The notes beneath the pieces were generated by a model. It worked only from the letters and a program-made list of their open reading frames with translations. It was not told the DNA's origin and did no database searches. 8,769 nucleotides of DNA, from positions 1 to 8,769 of the forward strand of contig JAAFGW010000109.1 in assembly GCA_010365175.1 (NCBI GenBank), in the 5' to 3' direction. The translations under genes were made by a program, and so were the position numbers. Source of the DNA: Sulfuriferula multivorans. GTDB taxonomy: Bacteria > Pseudomonadota > Gammaproteobacteria > Burkholderiales > Thiobacillaceae. Below are positions 1 through 6,575 of this stretch, piece by piece (within the stretch, counting starts at the first letter, position 1; every line of letters begins with the position of its first letter).

Positions 1-935
1 CGTGTGGTTTGCAGCGTGGCCCGCACCATCAATTGATTATTGCGGTTGGTTTCCAGACCATCGATTTCTTTCAGGAAATCCGGTGCTTTGATGCCAGCCG
101 ACCACACCATCATGCTGGCCGGGATGAGTTTTCCGTCAGCGGTCAGCATGCCGTTGGCGCGCACTTCAACGACCCGCTCGTTCGTGTACACCTCCACACC
201 CAACTCGCCCAACCGTTCGGCAGCGGCGGCCGACAAACGCGGTGGCAGCCCCGGAAGAATGCGATCGGAAGCTTCGACGATGAGCAGCTTCAGGGTTTTG
301 TCAGGATCGATTTTTTCCAGGCCATAGGCTGACAGTTCACGCGTGGTGTCATGCAGTTCGGCCGCGAGCTCGACTCCTGTTGCCCCGGCGCCGACGATGC
401 CCACGGTGTGCTGGGCAGCCGTCACCTCCGCAGTCTGGGTGTGCGCGCGCAGGCACGCATTGATGTGGCGACGATGGAATTCGCGCGCCTGTTCTGGGGT
501 GTCAAGCATGATGCAATGCTCTTTGACACCCGGCACACCGAAGTCGTTTCCCACCGAACCCACCGCGATGATCAGGGTGTCGTACCGAAAGCTGCGCCGC
601 GGAATGATTTCCACACCCTCTTCGTCCAAGGTGGGCGCCACGCTGATTTCCTGGCGCGCGCGATCGAGACCGTCCATCCGGCCGAGACGAAACCGGAAAT
701 GATGCCAATGTGCCTGGGCAAGATATTCCAGCCGCTCGGCATACGAATCCAGGCTGCCTGCGGCAACCTCATACAACAGCGGCTTCCAGAGATGGGACGG
801 CGAAGCATCGATCAGCGTAATGTGCGCACGGTTTTTCTTCTTGCCCAGCTTGTTGCCGAGCCGGGTCGCCAGCTCCAATCCACCGGCACCGCCGCCCACG
901 ATAACAATTTCATGCGCTTGTTGTTCTGTTGCCAC
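1..935 (-). CDS. ndh: Type II NADH:quinone oxidoreductase (NDH-2), 3' end outside window
   Basis: A single-subunit, non-proton-pumping flavoprotein that oxidises NADH and reduces membrane quinone on the cytoplasmic face of the inner membrane. About 311 residues are visible, from the start to the left edge; the family has about 430, so the C-terminal membrane-binding part is missing. The frame is open throughout. The N-terminal FAD-binding Rossmann motif IVGGGAGGLELAT is at residues 12-24, followed by HLWKPLLYEVAAGSLD (48-63), very like E. coli Ndh. A second nucleotide-binding motif, GAGATGVELAAEL (from 182), binds NADH. WSAGIKAPDFLKEIDGLETN near the edge is also Ndh-like. The start is GTG at 935: an AGGGAG ribosome site at 947-942 lies 6 nt upstream, and the FAD motif begins a few residues later. 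An ATG a little further upstream (near 957) is in another frame. The gene is divergent from the YjgR-like gene. Confidence 0.93.
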   Translation of the reverse strand, partial: MATEQQAHEIVIVGGGAGGLELATRLGNKLGKKKNRAHITLIDASPSHLWKPLLYEVAAGSLDSYAERLEYLAQAHWHHFRFRLGRMDGLDRARQEISVAPTLDEEGVEIIPRRSFRYDTLIIAVGSVGNDFGVPGVKEHCIMLDTPEQAREFHRRHINACLRAHTQTAEVTAAQHTVGIVGAGATGVELAAELHDTTRELSAYGLEKIDPDKTLKLLIVEASDRILPGLPPRLSAAAAERLGELGVEVYTNERVVEVRANGMLTADGKLIPASMMVWSAGIKAPDFLKEIDGLETNRNNQLMVRATLQTT

Positions 936-1115
936 GACCTGCTCCCTGCTTGCATTAAGCGCGAATGATACTCGCAACATTAGCGGTCGCTTCTATACAT
1001 TCCTTAACACTTGTCGCGTCTGAACTCGTTAAAATTCCTTTAACCCAAATGGGGCACGCATTGATTCCCGGGATGAACCCACGAATCGTCCACCACCCCA
1101 CCGCCAGGAACCGAC
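936..1115. promoter_or_regulatory. Divergent intergenic region between ndh and the yjgR-like gene
   Basis: These 180 bases must hold the promoters of both outward-facing genes. They are visibly more AT-rich in the middle (about 960-1045) than the flanking genes. I could not find a convincing -35/-10 pair at normal spacing on either strand. TAAAAT at 1030-1035 on the plus strand and TATAGA or TATCAT on the minus strand are possible -10 elements, but each lacks a good -35. The region also contains a perfect inverted repeat (entered separately). No small ORF with a ribosome site is seen. Confidence 0.5.
1028..1044. repeat. Inverted repeat GTTAAA-N5-TTTAAC, operator-like
   Basis: Two perfect 6-base arms, GTTAAA (1028-1033) and TTTAAC (1039-1044), are separated by 5 bases. 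The element lies about 70 bases before the yjgR-like start codon and about 95 bases before the ndh start. It is too AT-rich and has too short a stem to be a likely terminator, so a protein-binding site is the better guess. No regulator can be named from the sequence. Confidence 0.35.
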
Positions 1116-2630
1116 ATGACCGAACCGATGCTTATCGCCAGGAACGCCACCACCGACTTGCTGCTGCTGCCGCAAATGGCCAACCGCCATGGCCTCATCA
1201 CCGGCGCCACCGGCACCGGCAAGACCGTCACCCTGCAAACGCTAGCCGAGCATTTTTCCAGCCTCGGCGTACCCTGTTTCATGTCGGACGTGAAAGGTGA
1301 TCTGTCGGGCATTTCACACGCGGGCGGCAGCAATGCAAAAGTGACGGAGCGGGTCGAAACGCTGAAGCTCGAAGGATTTGAGTACCAGGGCTACCCGGTC
1401 ACTTTGTGGGACCCGTTCGGCACCAGCGGGCATCCGGTGCGCGCCACCGTGTCCGACATGGGCCCGCTGCTGCTGGGCCGCATGCTGGATCTGAATGAGA
1501 CGCAGGGCGGCGTGCTGAACCTGGTATTCAAGGTGGCCGACGACAACGGCATGCTACTGCTGGACCTTAAAGACCTGCGCGCGATGCTCGCCTACGTTGG
1601 CGAAAATGCCAAGCAGTTCACCACCGAGTATGGCAACGTCTCGCCCGCCTCCATCGGCGCCATCCAGCGTGGCCTGCTGTCGCTCGAATCGCAAGGCGGT
1701 GCGCAAATTTTCGGCGAGCCCATGCTCAACATCGCCGACCTCATCCAGAGCGACAAAGGCCGCGGCGTGATCAACATCCTGTCAGCCGACACGCTGATGC
1801 AGTCGCCGAAAATGTACGCCGCGCTGCTGCTGTGGCTGCTGGCTGAATTATACGAAAACCTGCCCGAAGCCGGCGATCTCGACAAACCCAAACTGGTGTT
1901 CTTCTTCGACGAAGCACACTTGCTGTTTTCCGATGCCCCCGACGCACTGGTGGAAAAAATCGAGCAAGTAGTACGACTGATCCGATCCAAAGGCGTCGGC
2001 GTGTTCTTCGTCACCCAGAACCCCGCCGACGTCCCCGACAAGGTGTTGTCGCAACTCGGCAACCGGGTGCAGCACGCCTTGCGCGCCTTCTCGGTGCGGG
2101 ACCAGAAAGCCGTCAAAGCCGCAGCCGAAACCATGCGCGACAACCCCGATCTGGACGAAGCCAGAGCGATTACCGAACTCGGTGTCGGCGAGGCACTGGT
2201 GTCTTTCCTCGATACCAAAGGCCGCCCCGGCGTCACCGAGCGCTGCTTCATCGTGCCGCCGCAAGGCCAGATCGGTCCCATCACCGCCGCACAACGACAG
2301 CAGTTGATGCAAACCTCGCTGGTGGCGGGCGCCTACGACAAAGCGGTTGATCGTGAATCCGCCTACGAAAACCTGAAAGCGCGGGCGACGCAGGCAGCAG
2401 AAGCGGCCGCCGCTCAAGCCCCAGCTGGGCAACCCACCGGAACTGCGCAGCCTGCAGAAAGTGGGGGCGGACTCGGTGGCATGTTAGGTGGATTGCTCGG
2501 CGGAAACGGACGCCGCCAAGGACTTGCGGAGTCGATGGCGAAATCCGCCGCGCGCGCGATTGGCAGCCAGGTTGGGCGGTCAATCATTCGGGGGGTATTG
2601 GGGAGTTTGTTTGGTGGGAAGCGGAAGTAG
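1116..2630 (+). CDS. YjgR/DUF853-family HerA/FtsK-like ATPase
   Basis: A cytoplasmic P-loop ATPase of the HerA/FtsK helicase superfamily, of the kind annotated DUF853 and named YjgR in E. coli. Its substrate and cellular role are not established. The 504 residues agree with a full-length family member. Seen in order: Walker A GATGTGKT at 30-37; FMSDVKGDLSG soon after; Walker B LVFFFDEAHLLF with D265 and E266; a sensor-like FVTQNPADVPD with Q301; LGNRVQHALRAFSVRDQKA following it; then an Ala/Gln linker and a glycine-rich tail with repeated GGLGG/GGLLGG-type units and a basic end (FGGKRK). The E. coli protein has a similar tail as I recall, so this is a family trait. The start is supported by AGGAA at 1106-1110, 5 nt before ATG. 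It stands alone, divergent from ndh and convergent with trpC. I leave the symbol empty because the name is only by analogy. Confidence 0.93.
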   Translation: MTEPMLIARNATTDLLLLPQMANRHGLITGATGTGKTVTLQTLAEHFSSLGVPCFMSDVKGDLSGISHAGGSNAKVTERVETLKLEGFEYQGYPVTLWDPFGTSGHPVRATVSDMGPLLLGRMLDLNETQGGVLNLVFKVADDNGMLLLDLKDLRAMLAYVGENAKQFTTEYGNVSPASIGAIQRGLLSLESQGGAQIFGEPMLNIADLIQSDKGRGVINILSADTLMQSPKMYAALLLWLLAELYENLPEAGDLDKPKLVFFFDEAHLLFSDAPDALVEKIEQVVRLIRSKGVGVFFVTQNPADVPDKVLSQLGNRVQHALRAFSVRDQKAVKAAAETMRDNPDLDEARAITELGVGEALVSFLDTKGRPGVTERCFIVPPQGQIGPITAAQRQQLMQTSLVAGAYDKAVDRESAYENLKARATQAAEAAAAQAPAGQPTGTAQPAESGGGLGGMLGGLLGGNGRRQGLAESMAKSAARAIGSQVGRSIIRGVLGSLFGGKRK

Positions 2631-2641
2631 CTTACTTAGGG

Positions 2642-2674
2642 GTTTGTTGGCCAAGGGTAGCCCGGCCAACAAAC
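2642..2674. terminator. Long hairpin between convergent genes, possible bidirectional terminator
   Basis: The arms GTTTGTTGGCC (2642-2652) and GGCCAACAAAC (2664-2674) pair perfectly over 11 bases. The 11-nt loop contains GGG and CCC that can pair further. It lies 11 bases after the stop of the yjgR-like gene and 10 bases after the trpC stop, in the 54-base convergent gap. That position is typical of a shared terminator. However, neither strand has a U-tract after the hairpin, so termination may be inefficient or Rho-assisted, or the stem may instead protect 3' ends from exonucleases. Confidence 0.55.
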
Positions 2675-2684
2675 TGCACGTCAG

Positions 2685-3479
2685 TTATCCGTTAGAAAAC
2701 AATCGAGCCAGTTCAACCCCCGGATCAGGCGCCCGCATAAACGCCTCACCCACCAGAAAACTGTTGACCTGGTGACTCCGCATCCGCGCCACATCCTCGG
2801 GCGTCACAATGCCAGACTCAGTGATCACGATGCGCTCGGCGCCGATTTTAGGCAGCAATTCCAGCGTGGTATCGAGGCTCACCTCAAACGTGCGCAAGTT
2901 GCGATTGTTGATGCCCTGCAGCGGCGTGGTCAGTTGCAGCGCGGCGTCGAGTTCCTCAGCGTTGTGCGATTCCACCAGCACGGCCATCCCCAACTCGTGC
3001 GCCAGCGCTTCCAACTCCTTCATCAGCGGCAGTTTCAATGCAGCAACGATCAGCAGGATGCAGTCTGAACCCATCGCTCGGGCTTCATAGACTTGATACG
3101 GGTCGATGATGAAATCCTTGCGCAGCACTGGCAAACTGCACGCGGCACGCGCCTGCATCAGAAAATGCGTGCTGCCCTGGAAATAGTCGCGGTCGGTGAG
3201 CACCGACAAACACGCCGCACCGCCCGCTTCATAGCTGACAGCGATTTCGTCCGGCTTGAAGTCAGGCCGGATCACGCCTTTTGACGGACTGGCCTTCTTG
3301 ATTTCGGCGATAACTGCCGGCAATCCTGCAGCCAGCTTGTTGCGCATGGCACCGATAAAATCGCGCGCGGGTGCGGTTGCGGCAGCTCGCGCCCGCATCT
3401 CGCCCATCGGGATGGCTTCCAGCCCGTCGGTAATTTCGGCATGCTTGGTGGTGAGGATTTTCTCGAGGATGTCACTCAT
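2685..3479 (-). CDS. trpC: Indole-3-glycerol phosphate synthase
   Basis: Converts 1-(2-carboxyphenylamino)-1-deoxyribulose 5-phosphate to indole-3-glycerol phosphate in cytoplasmic tryptophan synthesis. The 264 residues form one complete TIM barrel without the fused TrpF domain found in E. coli. Known catalytic positions can be placed: AEIKKASPSKG (E59, K61), LRKDF (K121), LVES (E170), GINNRNL (N191) and ITESG (S222); the phosphate-site GEAF is near 244. The ATG overlaps the trpD stop by four bases (ATGA), and only a weak Shine-Dalgarno precedes it, so translation is probably coupled to trpD. It is the last gene of trpGDC, followed by the hairpin at 2642-2674. No trpF, trpB or trpA follows here. 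The next gene faces the other way, so those must be elsewhere. Confidence 0.97.
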   Translation of the reverse strand: MSDILEKILTTKHAEITDGLEAIPMGEMRARAAATAPARDFIGAMRNKLAAGLPAVIAEIKKASPSKGVIRPDFKPDEIAVSYEAGGAACLSVLTDRDYFQGSTHFLMQARAACSLPVLRKDFIIDPYQVYEARAMGSDCILLIVAALKLPLMKELEALAHELGMAVLVESHNAEELDAALQLTTPLQGINNRNLRTFEVSLDTTLELLPKIGAERIVITESGIVTPEDVARMRSHQVNSFLVGEAFMRAPDPGVELARLFSNG

Positions 3480-4510
3480 GACTGGCTGACCACACTCGCT
3501 TGGCTGAAGTCGCGATAACGCTCCAGCGTGCTACGCGCCGCGCCACTGGAAATTGCGCTCTGCGCAAGCGCTACGCCATCCATCAGGCTGGCGGCACAGC
3601 CGGACACGTAAATCGCGGCCCCCGCATTGATTGCCACAATGGCCGCTGCGCCGGCATGGCGGTTTTCCAGCGCAGCCAGCAGCATCTCAACCGCTTCGTC
3701 CTTGCCGTTGACCACCAGTTCGCTGGCCGCCACTTGTGGCAAGCCGAACAGTCCAGGTTCGAGTTCGTATTCGGAGATATGGCCGTCTTTCAGTTCGGCC
3801 ACGAACGTCGGAGACGCAAGGCTGATTTCGTCCAGTCCTTCTTCAGCATGGACGACCAGCACATGGCGGCTGCCCAGTGTCTGTAAAACCTTTGCAAGCG
3901 TGCCGGTGAGTTCGCGATTGAACACACCCAACACCTGGTTCGGCGCACCGGCCGGGTTGGTCATCGGGCCGAGCATGTTGAACAGGGTGCGTACGCCGAG
4001 TTCGCGTCGCACCGGTGCCGCGTACTTCATCGCACTGTGATGGTTGGGCGCAAACATGAAGCCGACACCGATGGACTTCACTGCTTCGGCAACTTTTTCG
4101 GGCGCCAGATTGACGTTGACCCCCAGTGCTTCGAGCACGTCGGCGCTGCCCGAAGTCGATGACACTGATCGCCCGCCATGTTTGGCGACCCGCGCGCCAC
4201 ACGCTGCGGCAACAAACGCGGCAGCGGTGGAAATATTGAAGGTATGCGCGCCGTCGCCGCCCGTTCCGCAGGTGTCGACCAGATAGTCCACGCCCGACAA
4301 TGGAACCTTGGTCGACAACTCGCGCATGACCTCAGCGGCGGCGGCGACTTCGGTCACACTTTCGCCTTTCATGCGCAACGCGACCAGGAATCCGGCGATC
4401 TGCACGGGCGTGTACTCACCGCCCATCAGCGAACGCATCGCTACCAGCATGGCATCACGCGGCAGGTTCTGGCGATCGGTCAGAAGGGTGAGAATATCCT
4501 TGTACTGCAT
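3476..4510 (-). CDS. trpD: Anthranilate phosphoribosyltransferase
   Basis: Transfers phosphoribosyl from PRPP to anthranilate, the second committed step of tryptophan synthesis. The 344 residues match the family length. PRPP/Mg-binding motif DTCGTGGDG spans 79-87; FNISTAAAFVAAACGARVAK leads into KHGGRSVSS at 110-118, where many homologues have KHGNR; the anthranilate-site segment FAPNHHSAMK and VRRELGVRTLFNMLGPMTNP follow. The frame stays open 51 codons further upstream to 4663, but that part only overlaps trpG in another frame. The ATG at 4510 is chosen because AAGGAG at 4524-4519 lies 8 nt upstream and because residues MQYKDILTLL begin the family's usual N-terminal helix. The start overlaps the trpG stop by one base (TGATG), and the stop overlaps the trpC start. 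The gene is thus embedded in a translationally coupled trpGDC unit. Confidence 0.96.
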   Translation of the reverse strand: MQYKDILTLLTDRQNLPRDAMLVAMRSLMGGEYTPVQIAGFLVALRMKGESVTEVAAAAEVMRELSTKVPLSGVDYLVDTCGTGGDGAHTFNISTAAAFVAAACGARVAKHGGRSVSSTSGSADVLEALGVNVNLAPEKVAEAVKSIGVGFMFAPNHHSAMKYAAPVRRELGVRTLFNMLGPMTNPAGAPNQVLGVFNRELTGTLAKVLQTLGSRHVLVVHAEEGLDEISLASPTFVAELKDGHISEYELEPGLFGLPQVAASELVVNGKDEAVEMLLAALENRHAGAAAIVAINAGAAIYVSGCAASLMDGVALAQSAISSGAARSTLERYRDFSQASVVSQS

Positions 4511-5079
4511 CACACACGCTCCTTCAGGAAGTTGGCCAGCATGACGTGGCCGTGCTCGGTGAGGATGGACTCGGGGTGGAACTGAACCCCTTCGACGATC
4601 ATCGTCTTGTGGCGCACCCCCATGATTTCGCCATCGTCGGTCCATGCAGTGATGTCGAGGCAATCCGGCAGCGATTCGCGCTCAATCACCAGCGAGTGAT
4701 AACGCGTGGCGCGGAACGGATTCGGTAGCCCATTGAACACGCCGACATCAGTATGCTGGATCATCGAGGTCTTGCCGTGCATCAGTTCCTTGGCGCGGAT
4801 GATCTTGCCACCAAAGGCCTGACCGATGCTCTGATGGCCAAGGCAAACACCGAGGATTGGGATCGTGCCGGAAAATTCCTTGATCAGCGGCACCGATACG
4901 CCCGCCTCGTTGGGTGTGCAGGGGCCTGGCGAAACCACAATGTGATCGGGCTTCAGTGCGGCAATGCCGGCGATATCGATCTCATCGTTGCGAATCACCT
5001 TGACGTCTTCGCCCAACTCGCCGAAATACTGCACGAGGTTGTAAGTAAAGCTATCGTAGTTGTCGATCATCAGAAGCAT
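4510..5079 (-). CDS. trpG: Anthranilate synthase component II (glutamine amidotransferase)
   Basis: Class I glutamine amidotransferase subunit that hydrolyses glutamine and passes ammonia to TrpE for anthranilate formation. It may also serve 4-amino-4-deoxychorismate synthase (the pabA role) if no separate pabA exists; this cannot be judged here. The 189 residues are complete. MIDNYDSFTYNLVQYFGE is at the N-terminus, the oxyanion segment VSPGPCTPNEAG is at 49-60, the nucleophile C79 is in GVCLGHQ, and H168 and E170 are in QFHPES. The start at 5079 has AAGGA (5091-5087) 7 nt upstream and gives the usual N-terminus. A longer form from ATG at 5100 would add MSPKDSP and lose that ribosome site. 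It is the first gene of trpGDC. Its partner trpE lies almost 3 kb away beyond sqr and the regulator. Confidence 0.96.
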   Translation of the reverse strand: MLLMIDNYDSFTYNLVQYFGELGEDVKVIRNDEIDIAGIAALKPDHIVVSPGPCTPNEAGVSVPLIKEFSGTIPILGVCLGHQSIGQAFGGKIIRAKELMHGKTSMIQHTDVGVFNGLPNPFRATRYHSLVIERESLPDCLDITAWTDDGEIMGVRHKTMIVEGVQFHPESILTEHGHVMLANFLKERV

Positions 5080-5140
5080 GGGGGAGTCCTTCGGCGACAT
5101 CGCGCCGTGGCGGAGTAATGGCTTGTGTCAAGAGCTGCGA

Positions 5141-5169
5141 ATTATAGCCGTGCGCCCCCTCTCGCAAAA
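5141..5169 (-). promoter_or_regulatory. Candidate sigma-70 promoter of trpGDC
   Basis: On the minus strand a perfect TATAAT occupies 5146-5141. The best -35 at 17-base spacing is TTTTGC (5169-5164), which is weak; TTGCGA at 15-base spacing is an alternative. The -35 falls inside the T-tract of the sqr terminator. Predicted transcription starts near 5134, giving a leader of about 55 nt. I see no Trp-rich leader peptide in it, so classical attenuation is not supported. Confidence 0.55.
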
Positions 5170-5193
5170 ACAAAAAAGCGCCCACAGGCGCTT
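5166..5193 (-). terminator. Intrinsic terminator of sqr
   Basis: Read on the minus strand, AAGCGCC (5193-5187) and GGCGCTT (5182-5176) form a perfect 7-base stem with a 4-nt loop. It is followed at once by a T-rich run (TTTTTTGTTTTT, to 5166). It begins 22 bases after the sqr stop codon. It should also stop any transcript that comes from trpE, so trpGDC needs its own promoter. Confidence 0.9.
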
Positions 5194-5215
5194 CAAGGAC
5201 CGGTCTGTGCGGGTG

Positions 5216-6484
5216 CTATTTGAGCTTTTTGAGGCCCAACAAACCCAGCACGTATTTTTCATACAGCGGTTCAGTCGTGCCTTTTTTCATTTTGTGCATG
5301 AAGTATTTTTCGAACGCGACCTTGGCCAGGTGCACCCATTTTCCTTCCTTGAACCAGTTGACGTTGCGCGGCGGAATCTGCGGCAGTGCGACAAAAGCCG
5401 CGCCGGTATCGCCAAAATCGGCCAGGCAGATGGCATTCCAAGTGGCTTTTTCGGTAGGCTCGCGGCCATCGAGCACAGCGCGGATATTGTGCGAGGTGGC
5501 AGTCACCATGGACTCAATCATGTAGCCGGTCTTCGGCGTTCCAGTCGGCACGGGCGTGACCTCGACCGGCGGTATAGCGACGCATACGCCCACCGAATAG
5601 ATATTGAGGAATTTCGGATTGCGCTGATGCGCATCGATCGTGATGAAACCACGCGGATTGGTGAGCCCTTCAATGCCGAACACCGCATCGATACCCTTGA
5701 ATGCAGGCAGCATCATCGAGTAGGCAAACGGCAGTTCGTGCTCCTTGATGACTTCGCCCTTGTCGTTGTGCTCGGCGACGAACATCTTGCCGGCTTCGAC
5801 CTTGGTGACTTTTGCATTGCAGATCCATTTGATGTGACGGTCGCGCATCGCAGATTCGAGCATGCCTTTCGAATCGCCGACCCCACCCAGACCCAGATGG
5901 CCAACGTAAGGCTCAGAGGTCACATAAGTCATCGGAACCCGATCACGGATTTTGCGCCTTTTCAGGTCGGTGTCCATGATCATGGCGAACTCATACGCCG
6001 GACCGAAACATGAGGCGCCCTGCACTGCACCCACCACGACAGGGCCAGGGGTCTTCACAAAATCTTCCCACGCGCGGCCCGCGATTTCAGCATGTTCGAC
6101 CTGGCAGACCGACTGGGTATGGCCTTCCGGTCCCAATCCCGGCACTTCGTCGAACGCCAGCTTGGGCCCTGTCGCGATAACCAGAAAATCATAGTCCACG
6201 ATCTGGCCGTCTGTGAGTTCAATCTGGTTGCGATCCGGATGCACGCGCGCCGCGCCCACTGCGATGAAGTTGATGTTTTTCTTGCCCAGATACTCTGCGG
6301 CGGGAATGGTGATGTCGTCACGCTTGCGCCAGTTGACCGCCACCCAGGGATTGGACGGCGTGAACTGGAAATACGGCAGATTCGAAATGACGGTCACCTT
6401 GTCTTCGGTTCGTGCCTGCTCCCGCATTTCATACGCCATCGTCATGCCGCCTATGCCGGCGCCCAAAATCACGATATGTGCCAT
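5216..6484 (-). CDS. sqr: Sulfide:quinone oxidoreductase, A. ferrooxidans-like
   Basis: Membrane-associated flavoprotein that oxidises sulfide to sulfane sulfur (polysulfide) and reduces quinone. The 422 residues closely follow the Acidithiobacillus ferrooxidans enzyme as I recall it. FAD-binding VILGAGIGGMTMAYEM is at the N-terminus, then YFQFTPSNPWVAVNW (38-52). The three cysteines known to be involved in catalysis are kept: C127 (SVCQVEHAE, with H131), C159 (GASCFGPAYE) and C353 (WNAICLADFGD). IPPVEVTPVPTGTPKTGYM (304-322) is the conserved quinone-side segment. The C-terminus has the basic/hydrophobic KYFMHKMKKG and YVLGLLGLKKLK expected to sit on the membrane. No signal peptide is present, which argues against a periplasmic SoxF/FccB flavocytochrome. 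C301 (VGVCVAIPP) is an extra cysteine. AAGGAGA at 6497-6491, 6 nt before ATG, sets the start. A sigma-54 promoter precedes it and a terminator follows. Confidence 0.93.
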   Translation of the reverse strand: MAHIVILGAGIGGMTMAYEMREQARTEDKVTVISNLPYFQFTPSNPWVAVNWRKRDDITIPAAEYLGKKNINFIAVGAARVHPDRNQIELTDGQIVDYDFLVIATGPKLAFDEVPGLGPEGHTQSVCQVEHAEIAGRAWEDFVKTPGPVVVGAVQGASCFGPAYEFAMIMDTDLKRRKIRDRVPMTYVTSEPYVGHLGLGGVGDSKGMLESAMRDRHIKWICNAKVTKVEAGKMFVAEHNDKGEVIKEHELPFAYSMMLPAFKGIDAVFGIEGLTNPRGFITIDAHQRNPKFLNIYSVGVCVAIPPVEVTPVPTGTPKTGYMIESMVTATSHNIRAVLDGREPTEKATWNAICLADFGDTGAAFVALPQIPPRNVNWFKEGKWVHLAKVAFEKYFMHKMKKGTTEPLYEKYVLGLLGLKKLK

Positions 6485-6490
6485 ATGCCT

Positions 6491-6497
6491 TCTCCTT
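6491..6497 (-). promoter_or_regulatory. Ribosome binding site of sqr
   Basis: AAGGAGA on the minus strand, 6 nt before the sqr ATG at 6484. It is close to ideal and lies inside the predicted 24-nt leader of the sigma-54 transcript. Confidence 0.8.
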
Positions 6498-6518
6498 GTT
6501 GATGGTTACAGCATAGTC

Positions 6519-6534
6519 TGCAATCATCGTGCCA
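6519..6534 (-). promoter_or_regulatory. Sigma-54 (-24/-12) promoter of sqr
   Basis: On the minus strand the sequence is TGGCACG-N4-TTGCA (6534-6519), with the invariant GG and GC at the right spacing and a full match to the RpoN consensus TGGCACG-N4-TTGCW. The predicted start is near 6508, leaving a 24-nt leader that carries a strong ribosome site. Sigma-54 promoters need an AAA+ activator bound upstream. The divergent neighbour encodes exactly such a protein, and palindromic repeats stand at the expected distance. Confidence 0.9.
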
Positions 6535-6553
6535 TCGCATGTCACGCCTGATT

Positions 6554-6567
6554 GCGCCATTTGGCGC
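6554..6567. repeat. Inverted repeat GCGCCA-TT-TGGCGC in the sqr/fisR control region
   Basis: Perfect 6-base arms around a 2-base centre, located between the sigma-54 promoter and the palindrome cluster, centred about 52 bases upstream of the predicted sqr start. It could be a binding site for a second regulator or simply a rigid GC-rich spacer. It does not resemble a good IHF site. Confidence 0.35.
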
Positions 6568-6575
6568 GGCACACC

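Noticed and set aside
351..968. Plus-strand 205-codon open frame
   Set aside because: It is antisense to ndh, whose minus frame gives clear NDH-2 motifs; the translation shows no domain and no ribosome site.
4511..4663. N-terminal extension of trpD to an upstream ATG
   Set aside because: It overlaps trpG in another frame, translates to Arg/His-rich non-domain sequence, and the ATG at 4510 has a good AAGGAG.
5080..5100. Longer trpG start at 5100
   Set aside because: The added MSPKDSP is not typical, and the AAGGA that serves the 5079 ATG would lie inside the gene.
5127..5132. Perfect TTGACA on the minus strand upstream of trpG
   Set aside because: It lies downstream of the TATAAT and has no -10-like sequence at 16-18 bases, so it does not form a promoter with it.
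5079..5134. Trp leader peptide or attenuator before trpG
   Set aside because: The short predicted leader has no tandem Trp codons and no competing hairpins; the only strong hairpin belongs to sqr upstream.
5060..6013. Plus-strand 317-codon open frame
   Set aside because: It lies antisense to sqr and runs through the terminator and trpG leader; it is a by-product of the GC-rich codon pattern.
5216..6484. Flavocytochrome c sulfide dehydrogenase flavoprotein (SoxF/FccB) as an alternative for sqr
   Set aside because: No export signal and no adjacent cytochrome gene; all three SQR cysteines and the SQR C-terminal membrane segment are present.
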